Below are positions 26,059 through 32,916 of a stretch of DNA of 49,645 nucleotides, piece after piece. The stretch comes from JBEBSD01 sp040394475. GTDB lineage: Bacteria; Bacteroidota; Bacteroidia; Cytophagales; Spirosomataceae. Within the stretch, counting starts at the first letter, position 1. Each line of letters starts with the position of its first letter. The translations under genes were made by a program, and so were the position numbers. The DNA is taken from the NCBI GenBank assembly GCA_040394475.1, contig JBEBSD010000046.1, forward strand, positions 1 through 49,645, written 5' to 3'. The notes under the pieces are model-generated. The model was not told where the DNA came from and ran no database searches. It was given only the letters and a program-made list of their open reading frames with translations.

Positions 26059-27387
26059 ATGAGCATCGTACTTGGAGACCGGGAATATTTTAAAGGAATA
26101 GGGAAAATTGCATTCGAAGGCCCGGATTCGGATAATCCGCTTGCCTTCCGCTGGTACGATGAAAATCGTATCGTAGCCGGTAGGCCGATGAAAGAGCAGC
26201 TGAAGTTTGCCACGGCCTACTGGCACTCCTTTAACGGAAATGGCGGCGATCCGTTTGGCGGGCCGACATTGTTCTATCCGTGGGATGAGAAAAAGGATAA
26301 AATCGAAAGAGCCCGGGAAAAGGCCGATGCCGCATTTGAGTTTATCACCAAAGTGGGAACTCCCTATTATTGCTTTCATGATGTGGATGTGGTCGACTAT
26401 GACGGTGATGTGGCCGCGAATGAAAAAAGCCTGCAGACGCTGACCGAATACCTCGCTGCCAAACAGGCCGCTTCGGGTGTAAAACTGCTGTGGGGGACCG
26501 CTAACTTATTCAGCCATCAGCGCTACATGAACGGGGCCGCTACCAATCCTGATTTTCAGGTACTGACACACGCTGCCGCTCAGATAAAGATAGCGCTCGA
26601 CGCCACTATCGCATTAGGGGGTGAAAACTATGTGTTCTGGGGAGGCCGGGAAGGCTATATGTCGCTTTTGAACACCGATATGAAACGTGAACAGGAGCAT
26701 TTCGCCCGTATTTTGAAGCTTTCGGTGGCGTATGCGCGTGCCAATGGTTTCAAAGGCAAGTTTTTTATTGAGCCGAAACCGTGTGAACCTACCAAACATC
26801 AGTACGACTACGATGCTGCGACGGTGCTGGGATTTCTGCGCCGGTACGAGCTGCTGGAGGATTTTTCCCTGAACCTGGAAGTCAACCACGCCACCCTGGC
26901 AGGACATACTTTCCAGCATGAACTGCAGGTTGCAGCAGACGCCGGGCTTCTGGGATCGATTGATGCCAACCGGGGAGATGCTCAGAATGGCTGGGATACA
27001 GACCAGTTCCCGATTGACCTGCTGGAATGGACAGAGGCTTTCCTGATTATTCTCCGGGCGGGCGGACTGCAGGGAGGCGGAATCAACTTTGACGCGAAAA
27101 GACGACGTAATTCGACTGATGCCGCTGACCTGTTCCATGCGCACATCGGCGGGATGGATACTGTAGCACGGGCATTGCTTATCGCCGAAAAAATTCGCGA
27201 ACACGGAGAATTCGAGCAACTGAGGACCGAACGATACAGCAGTTTTGATAGTGGAAAAGGAGCGGAGTTTGTCGCAGGAAAACTCAGCCTGGCGGCGTTA
27301 TATGAGCTGGCAGCGGCGCAGGGTGAGCCCCGGACGATTTCAGGCCGCCAGGAATACCTGGAAAATCTTATCAACCGCTTTATTTAG
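26059..27387 (+). CDS. xylA: Xylose isomerase
   Basis: 442-aa TIM-barrel isomerase converting D-xylose to D-xylulose (also glucose to fructose), using two divalent metals. Family signatures are clear: FGGPTLFYPWDE, YYCFHDVDVVDYDGD (catalytic His and Asp), LWGTANLFSHQRYMNGAATNPD, VFWGGREGYMSLLNTDM, FIEPKPCEPTKHQYDYD, LEVNHATLAGHTFQHEL, SIDANRGDAQNGWDTDQFP and GGINFDAKRRRNS. It belongs to the long (class II) group typical of Bacteroidota. No xylulokinase gene or xylose transporter is adjacent. It has its own hairpins downstream and a striking palindrome upstream, so it is probably regulated alone. Confidence 0.97.
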   Translation: MSIVLGDREYFKGIGKIAFEGPDSDNPLAFRWYDENRIVAGRPMKEQLKFATAYWHSFNGNGGDPFGGPTLFYPWDEKKDKIERAREKADAAFEFITKVGTPYYCFHDVDVVDYDGDVAANEKSLQTLTEYLAAKQAASGVKLLWGTANLFSHQRYMNGAATNPDFQVLTHAAAQIKIALDATIALGGENYVFWGGREGYMSLLNTDMKREQEHFARILKLSVAYARANGFKGKFFIEPKPCEPTKHQYDYDAATVLGFLRRYELLEDFSLNLEVNHATLAGHTFQHELQVAADAGLLGSIDANRGDAQNGWDTDQFPIDLLEWTEAFLIILRAGGLQGGGINFDAKRRRNSTDAADLFHAHIGGMDTVARALLIAEKIREHGEFEQLRTERYSSFDSGKGAEFVAGKLSLAALYELAAAQGEPRTISGRQEYLENLINRFI

Positions 27388-27401
27388 GAAAGAAATATTC
27401 A

Positions 27402-27503
27402 CCATGGTCTGTGTCCCACAGACCATTTTGGATACCAGCCAGAAAGCAAAGTGGACGGTGAAAACACCGTCCACAACGGTTACACTGACAAAACACCGTC
27501 CAC
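27402..27503. terminator. Double hairpin between xylA and the aminotransferase gene
   Basis: First hairpin: arms 27404-27413 and 27417-27426 (ATGGTCTGTG and its complement), 3-nt loop, TTTTG tail, the second copy of the module seen after uxaA. Second hairpin: arms 27451-27460 and 27465-27474 (GTGGACGGTG and its complement) around AAAA. A third half-arm, CACCGTCCAC, recurs at 27494-27503. On the minus strand the second hairpin is followed by TTTGC, so the region probably ends both convergent transcripts. Confidence 0.65.
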
Positions 27504-27540
27504 GGTAAGTACGCTTCCCGGTGAACAGCTACTACCAGGC

Positions 27541-28716
27541 CTACGTAATACTTTTAAGCGCCGCTACAAATTGTTTGATTTCATCCATGGTGCCAATACT
27601 TACCCGGCACCAGGGGTTGTTCCCGATATCAAAAGCCCTTACCGCGATACCCTTGGCCGTCATTTTGCCCAGAAATTCTTTCCCGGCGATGGGAATAGGA
27701 AAAATGACAAAATTGGTATACGAAGGGATATAGGCATAGCCCATTTCCTGCAAGCGGTCGCAAAGATACGTTTTAACCTCTGTGATCAGCTTTTTGCTGG
27801 TGTCCTGAAATTCCTGGTCTGTCAATGCTGCGCTGGCGGCCAGGACCGATGTATATGAAATGCCAAACCCGCCCCGGGTGACCTTTTGCAGCAGGTGCAG
27901 GGTAGCCGGGAGGCTGGCGATATAGCCCACCCGTAGTCCGGCCATTCCCATAATTTTAGAGAAGGTACGGGCAACAATCACATTTTTCTGCTGCTGTACC
28001 AGCGGAATCATGCTTCCGGTTGCGCCATCGGCGAGTTCGATATAGGCTTCATCGACAAATACCGGGACTTTTTCGGAAACCCGGCTGCAAAAATCCATCA
28101 ATTCTCCGGTGGGGGTCACCGTTCCCACCGGGTTACTGGGATTGCAGACATAAACCAGCCTGGTGTTGCTGTCAATTGCTTTTTCCATGGCTCCCAGATC
28201 GTGCGACCAGTCGGATTTACAGGGAATGGCCTTCCAGGTGGCTCCGACAGATTCTGCTACCCGAATGAGTGACATAAAGGTGGGGTCTGCCGAAACGACA
28301 TTCCCGCCATGGGCACATACCGCCATCGCGGTTCTTTCCAGCAAATCCGATGAGCCCGGGCCTACCATAATAGCGTCGCTGCCCACCCCTTCCTTGCGGG
28401 CGAGTTGTCCGATAAGGGTTGTGATTTCCTGCCAGGCATACCGGTTGCCGCCGGCTACGGCTTCGGCAACTGCCTTACGCGCAGACAACGGAGGTCCGTA
28501 AGGATTTTCATTCGAGTCCAGCCGGATCGGCGATGCAGCAGGAGTGATTCCTTCCAGGAAATATTCCCTTACCAGGGGGCTGTGGAAAATACGTCCGGCC
28601 GGGTCCAGGGTAACAGCCATATCGGCAAAAATGCCTGTCCGCCCAGGAGGAGCAATAAGCAATCCGCCAAGAGAAAACAGGCTGGATTTCAGTAGGTTTC
28701 GGCGATTGATTTTCAT
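27541..28716 (-). CDS. Histidinol-phosphate-aminotransferase-like PLP enzyme with Tat-like signal
   Basis: 391-aa fold-type I PLP aminotransferase (class I/II, HisC/Cobyric-acid decarboxylase-like). Motifs: LDSNENPYGPPLSARKAV, MVGPGSSDLLERTA, YVCNPSNPVGTVTP (cofactor Asn), FVDEAYIELADG (Asp and Tyr of the PLP ring) and ARTFSKIMGMAGLRVGY (Schiff-base Lys). The catalytic set is complete. Unusually, the protein begins MKINRRNLLKSSLFSLGG, a twin-arginine-type signal, implying export after folding with PLP. The frame is open to 28755, but ATG 28716 places the signal at the N-terminus. Biosynthetic his genes are absent nearby. Substrate and compartment are inferred. Confidence 0.85.
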   Translation of the reverse strand: MKINRRNLLKSSLFSLGGLLIAPPGRTGIFADMAVTLDPAGRIFHSPLVREYFLEGITPAASPIRLDSNENPYGPPLSARKAVAEAVAGGNRYAWQEITTLIGQLARKEGVGSDAIMVGPGSSDLLERTAMAVCAHGGNVVSADPTFMSLIRVAESVGATWKAIPCKSDWSHDLGAMEKAIDSNTRLVYVCNPSNPVGTVTPTGELMDFCSRVSEKVPVFVDEAYIELADGATGSMIPLVQQQKNVIVARTFSKIMGMAGLRVGYIASLPATLHLLQKVTRGGFGISYTSVLAASAALTDQEFQDTSKKLITEVKTYLCDRLQEMGYAYIPSYTNFVIFPIPIAGKEFLGKMTAKGIAVRAFDIGNNPWCRVSIGTMDEIKQFVAALKSIT

Positions 28717-28759
28717 ACTATTGGATGTTTTTGATAGATCGTATTCAGGCGCCACAGAT

Positions 28760-28950
28760 CACCAACCTCCGAAAGCCGACCGCGGCCCGGCCGACAGCTG
28801 ACAGCCGATAGCTGAAAGCCGACAGCCGACAGCCGACCGCGGCCCGGCCGACCTCCGACAGCCGAAAGCTGACAGCCGATAGCTGAAAGCCAACCGCGGC
28901 CCGGCCGACCTCCGACAGCCGAAAGCTGACAGCCGATAGCTGACAGCGGA
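28760..28950. repeat. Heptanucleotide array E with a 57-bp higher-order unit
   Basis: Heptads of the NNCYGAY family (AGCCGAC, AGCTGAC, CTCCGAC, AGCCGAA, AGCTGAA), interrupted three times by CGCGGCCCGGCCGAC at 28781, 28838 and 28895, exactly 57 bp apart. The units at 28838-28894 and 28895-28950 are almost identical. The 15-nt interruption breaks strict 7-nt phase by one base each time. Confidence 0.88.
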
Positions 28951-29253
28951 ATTATCCAGTCCTTTTACCTGTTAAATGTAAGAAAAAAAGTGATTGATTA
29001 TACTTTTTCTTGAAATACCGAAAACGGTCAGGGTTGAGACGCAGGGACGGAGCGACATTGAAAAGGGAAGCGAAGAACCAGGATATCGGCGGGGCCTTCA
29101 GCTACACGTTCGTGAAGAAGCGGCATTTGAATAGTTCAATTTGTAAAACAGGAGTTTGTGAGAATATTTTTACGATCCTTTGGGATAAGTAAACCATATA
29201 TTTCTGAAATTTGTTGTCTTAATGTAGGGTTTAGCGCGAATAAGCACTATTTA

Positions 29254-29284
29254 AAAATACCCGGATTAAACGATGGGGTATTTT
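29254..29284 (+). terminator. Possible leader attenuator hairpin upstream of mqo
   Basis: Arms 29254-29262 (AAAATACCC) and 29276-29284 are exact complements around a 13-nt loop, followed by a T-rich stretch. It lies 99 nt before the mqo start, so it may end an upstream transcript or act within the mqo leader. Confidence 0.4.
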
Positions 29285-29319
29285 ATTTATTTGAATAGTA
29301 CAAATATTGTAGTGAATAG

Positions 29320-29335
29320 CCTGCGTTAACGCAGG
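29320..29335. promoter_or_regulatory. 16-bp perfect palindrome, candidate operator of mqo
   Basis: CCTGCGTTAACGCAGG is fully symmetric without a spacer and lies 48 nt before the mqo start codon, a place and size that suit a dimeric repressor. No regulator gene is adjacent. Confidence 0.45.
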
Positions 29336-29383
29336 AAGAGCAAAGAAGGTCGGATTTCTTAAATCAACTAGGGTTGTCATCAT

Positions 29384-30913
29384 ATGAATCGAACAAATCG
29401 CTTAGCACACAAAGATCCGGATGTCGTATTAATTGGGGCAGGTATTATGAGTGCCACATTGGGGATCCTTTTGAAGGAATTAAATCCGGAGCTGACCATC
29501 GAGATCTTTGAGCGGCTGGATGTCATTACCGCCGAAAGTTCCGATGCCTGGAACAATGCCGGAACCGGCCATTCGGCATTCTGTGAATTGAATTATACCC
29601 CTGAACGGGAAGACGGATCGATTGATAGCGCCAAGGCGCTCAAGATCGCTGAATCGTTCGAGGTATCGCGGGAGTTCTGGTCGTACCTGGTCACGAAAGG
29701 AATTGTCGGAAAAGCGGCGGATTTCATTCGGCCGATCCCACACATGAGCTTTGTCTGGGGGGATGAAAATGTGAACTATCTCCGGAAGCGTTTTGAAAAG
29801 CTTTCGGAACATCATCTCTTTGAAGGGATGGAATTTACCGATAACCTGGAGAAATTAACTGAATGGATCCCGCTGGTGGCGGAAGGCCGGAATCCGGTCC
29901 AACCGGTGGCCGCTACCCGTATGGAGGCAGGAACGGATGTGAATTTTGGTGCGCTTTCCCGTGAGATTTTTGAACACCTGTATAAACAGGAAGGCGTTGG
30001 ACTGCATTTGGCCCACGAGGTACAGGACCTGGAAAAAGAAGCAGACGGCCGGTGGAAAGTTATCGTAAAAAACTGGGCTACCCGCCGGAAGCGTTCGCTG
30101 CGGTCGCGGTTTGTGTTTATAGGAGCCGGCGGCGGATCCCTGTGGCTGCTCGAAAAGGCCAATATTCCCGAGGGGAAAGGGTATGGAGGATTCCCTGTTA
30201 GCGGGCAATGGCTGGTTTGTAACAATCCCGATGTCATCGCCAGGCACCACGCGAAAGTGTATGGAAAAGCGTCTGTGGGATCGCCGCCCATGTCGGTGCC
30301 GCACCTGGATGCACGGGTAATCGATGGTAAGCAGGCCCTTTTATTTGGACCTTATGCCGGATTTTCTACAAAATTCCTTAAAAACGGTTCCTATATGGAC
30401 CTGGCGAAATCCATTAAGCTTGATAACATCGTTCCGATGCTTGCCGCCGGGGTGCAGAATATTCCGCTTACCCGATACCTGATCGACCAGGTGCGGCAAT
30501 CGCCGGAGGATCGCCTGGAAACACTAAAGGAGTACTTGCCAACCGCGCGTATGGAAGACTGGGAGCTGGAAATAGCGGGCCAAAGGGTGCAGGTAATTAA
30601 AAAAGATGAGCAGGAAATAGGGGTGTTGGAGTTCGGAACGGAAGTAGTTTGCGACCGTGCTGGATCCATCGCAGCGTTGCTGGGCGCCTCACCGGGGGCT
30701 TCGACTTCGGTTTCGATCATGCTGGGGCTGTTGAGCAGGTGTTTCCCGGACCAGATCGCTTCCGAGGCCAATCTGCTAAAACTCAAGGAGATGATTCCTT
30801 CTTACGGTATTTCACTGTCGGAAGCGCCGGAATTGAGCCGGGCCACCCGCGCACGAACCGCCGAAATACTGGGGTTGAACGTGACGAGCAGCTCTGAACT
30901 CCTGCCGCAATAG
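29384..30913 (+). CDS. mqo: Malate:quinone oxidoreductase
   Basis: 509-aa FAD-dependent peripheral membrane enzyme that oxidises L-malate to oxaloacetate and passes electrons to quinone, a TCA-cycle step. The FAD-binding N-terminus is DVVLIGAGIMSATLGILLKEL, followed by the Mqo-specific DAWNNAGTGHSAFCELNYTP. Also visible are RPIPHMSFVWGDENV, the second dinucleotide-binding element FVFIGAGGGSLWLLEKA, GKASVGSPPMSVPHLD, LFGPYAGFSTKFLKNGS and C-terminal ALLGASPGASTSVSIMLGLL. Length is standard. It stands alone after a 16-bp palindrome and a leader hairpin; it ends 7 nt from the convergent LtaS-like gene. Confidence 0.96.
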   Translation: MNRTNRLAHKDPDVVLIGAGIMSATLGILLKELNPELTIEIFERLDVITAESSDAWNNAGTGHSAFCELNYTPEREDGSIDSAKALKIAESFEVSREFWSYLVTKGIVGKAADFIRPIPHMSFVWGDENVNYLRKRFEKLSEHHLFEGMEFTDNLEKLTEWIPLVAEGRNPVQPVAATRMEAGTDVNFGALSREIFEHLYKQEGVGLHLAHEVQDLEKEADGRWKVIVKNWATRRKRSLRSRFVFIGAGGGSLWLLEKANIPEGKGYGGFPVSGQWLVCNNPDVIARHHAKVYGKASVGSPPMSVPHLDARVIDGKQALLFGPYAGFSTKFLKNGSYMDLAKSIKLDNIVPMLAAGVQNIPLTRYLIDQVRQSPEDRLETLKEYLPTARMEDWELEIAGQRVQVIKKDEQEIGVLEFGTEVVCDRAGSIAALLGASPGASTSVSIMLGLLSRCFPDQIASEANLLKLKEMIPSYGISLSEAPELSRATRARTAEILGLNVTSSSELLPQ

Positions 30914-30920
30914 GTCGGTG

Positions 30921-32756
30921 TTACCTTTTCAGATAATCTGAGAAGGAAGACTGAAGATAGGCACGGGCGTTCCTGATTTCCTCTTCGGAGAGATCGGGAA
31001 CGCCTTTTTCAATGATTTTTTTGGACACATTTTCCTGGATCAGATAGCCCGCCGGCCGGATCCAGCCGATTCCGTTATTGAATGCGAAATAAGCGAAGGG
31101 AATGCGGCCGGGCCGAAATAAATCATTGCTCCAGGCAAAGCGGTCTGCGGCTTGTCCGAAGTGAAGCTGGTTGAGCAGGCTGGCTGCCAGGTCTGTTTGG
31201 GAGCCAAGTGTATCTACGGTTCCTGTTTTGGCCAGTGCGCCGCCCAGCCAGAGCATCGGCACATGGTAATCATCCGGTTTGGTGTTCGGAGAAAGCACCG
31301 GAAGCCGGTGGCCATGGTCGGCCAGGATAATGACAAGGGTGTTTTTCCACCAGGTCTTTTCTTTGCACGCCCGTATGAAGGCTCCCAAGCTGTGGTCGGT
31401 ATAGTGCAGGGCATTCAGGAAGCGGCTTTGCTCATCGTTTCCGGGGATCGCGGCTGGCACGGGGACTTCAAAAGGCTCATGACTGCTAAGGGTGAAAACC
31501 GCAGAGAAGAAGGGGCCGGAGACAGTATCCAGATCGGAAAGCACCCGGTTGAAGACTACGTGGTCATGCGCCCCCCATTTGGAGTTCATGTCATGACTGT
31601 CAAAAGCGTTTTTATCAATGAGGTATTGAAAATTCTGTTGGGTAAAGTAGGACTTCATGTTGGCAAATTCAGATTCGCCGCCATAGTAAAAGGAAGTCGT
31701 ATACCCTGCCTCCCGGAACGCGCCGGAAAGCGACGGTAGGCTCCGGCTTTTGGCAGGTGATTTAATAATAGAAGTAACCGGCTGCGACGGATACCCGCTC
31801 AGAATGGCAATCATTCCCTTATCGCTCCGGTCGCCACTGGCATACAATTGCGTGAAAAAAAGTCCTTCCGGGATCAGGGCAGCAAATTCCGGGGTGACTC
31901 CCTCCAGACCGTGAAGCGCCCCGACAGACTTGGCGGTAAAGCTTTCCCAAATGATCAGGAGGACATTAGGGCGCGGGATGCTATCGGTCAACACTTTTTC
32001 TCCCGGTTGTCCTGATGTCGTATAGAGCCGGTGCACCAGGGAGTCGGCCTGTGCAGCTTCCATGGTGACATAGGGGTTGTCGCGATTTTTAGAAAGACGT
32101 GTCAGTGAATTGAAAAAATTCCAGGACACGTTAATGGCCGCATGATTAGCCAGGGGGGTGCCGGAAAAATAGACCGTACTTTGGTTCATAGGCGCCAGTT
32201 GAATTCCCCCCCTTATCGGGATGATCAGGAAAGCGGTGCAAAGCAGGAAAAGGAGTGTAGTAAAGACCCCGGACGTCCGTGTAAAAAAGGGAATACTCCG
32301 GGCCACGACCCGCTGTAAGAAAAAATTGGATCCCAGGACGGTGGAAGCCAGCAGGAAAAAGAGCAGCAGCAGCAACTTCCCGGTAGCGGAGGCAAAGGCT
32401 TCGGCAGGCGTCGTCAGGTAAAACAAAGGCGTGCTGTCGAGGCGGAATCCCCATGAGCGGTACAGTTCCAGGTCGGCAACGGTAATGAGGCCGATTACCA
32501 GCGTAGTGAAAAGCGTATAACCTGTCATGAACTGCTGGTACCATTTCCAGTGACGAAAGGTAAACATCATCAGCAACGTAGGGATCAGCAGCAGGTAACC
32601 GGTGGTAGCCACATCCATCAGCAGTCCATGCCATGCACTGGCGGCAATCAGTTCCGGGGGTAATTGGTTAATATAACCGGTAAACAGCAGCCGGTATAAT
32701 TGGAAAAAGAGGGTCCAGACAAATCCGTATAAAAGAAGAAATTTTAACCTGATCAT
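30921..32756 (-). CDS. LtaS/MdoB-like sulfatase-superfamily phosphoglycerol transferase
   Basis: 611-aa membrane enzyme of the alkaline phosphatase superfamily. About five N-terminal transmembrane helices (first ~200 residues) are followed by an extracytoplasmic catalytic domain. Metal ligands seen: the Glu in LIIWESFTAKSVG, the nucleophile region ASGDRSDKGMIAILSGYPS, and Asp-His in ILADHGHRLPV. In LtaS-like relatives the nucleophile is usually Thr; here the matching residue appears to be Ser311. Gram-negative members modify glycans or lipids with phosphoglycerol or phosphoethanolamine; the substrate here is unknown. It converges with mqo and diverges from glnN. Confidence 0.85.
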   Translation of the reverse strand: MIRLKFLLLYGFVWTLFFQLYRLLFTGYINQLPPELIAASAWHGLLMDVATTGYLLLIPTLLMMFTFRHWKWYQQFMTGYTLFTTLVIGLITVADLELYRSWGFRLDSTPLFYLTTPAEAFASATGKLLLLLFFLLASTVLGSNFFLQRVVARSIPFFTRTSGVFTTLLFLLCTAFLIIPIRGGIQLAPMNQSTVYFSGTPLANHAAINVSWNFFNSLTRLSKNRDNPYVTMEAAQADSLVHRLYTTSGQPGEKVLTDSIPRPNVLLIIWESFTAKSVGALHGLEGVTPEFAALIPEGLFFTQLYASGDRSDKGMIAILSGYPSQPVTSIIKSPAKSRSLPSLSGAFREAGYTTSFYYGGESEFANMKSYFTQQNFQYLIDKNAFDSHDMNSKWGAHDHVVFNRVLSDLDTVSGPFFSAVFTLSSHEPFEVPVPAAIPGNDEQSRFLNALHYTDHSLGAFIRACKEKTWWKNTLVIILADHGHRLPVLSPNTKPDDYHVPMLWLGGALAKTGTVDTLGSQTDLAASLLNQLHFGQAADRFAWSNDLFRPGRIPFAYFAFNNGIGWIRPAGYLIQENVSKKIIEKGVPDLSEEEIRNARAYLQSSFSDYLKR

Positions 32757-32812
32757 TACGCCAATATTATTTTTTTACAAAAATCATATTTTAAACAAGG
32801 TTATGATTGTTT

Positions 32813-32820
32813 TATCTTTG
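32813..32820 (+). promoter_or_regulatory. Bacteroidota -7 element upstream of glnN
   Basis: TATCTTTG fits TAnnTTTG, 96 nt before the start of the type III glutamine synthetase gene, within an AT-rich 160-nt divergent spacer. No convincing -33 TTTG. Confidence 0.4.
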
Positions 32821-32916
32821 GTTTTTATCGGATACCTGCTAAATTTCAATCCCGGAATGGTATTACCTTTAGAAAAAATTAAAATAAATAAAGCCAGCTA
32901 GAAAATAAATTCCTAT

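Larger units (their letters stand above)
28717..29383. other. 667-bp intergenic region with array E, leader hairpin and palindrome
   Basis: Divergent spacer between the aminotransferase (-) and mqo (+). It holds heptanucleotide array E (28760-28950), then about 300 bp of ordinary sequence in which I recognise no gene or RNA family. Next come a hairpin (29254-29284) and a perfect palindrome (29320-29335) just before mqo. A 60-codon frame starting with TTG at 29010 has no signal, motif or composition in its favour. Confidence 0.6.

Noticed and set aside
29010..29192. 60-codon frame upstream of mqo
   Set aside because: TTG start, no recognisable domain or signal, unusual composition; more likely part of a non-coding leader region.
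28950..29250. Possible structured RNA or riboswitch upstream of mqo
   Set aside because: No known riboswitch core or RNA family could be recognised by eye; only the hairpin at 29254-29284 is supportable.
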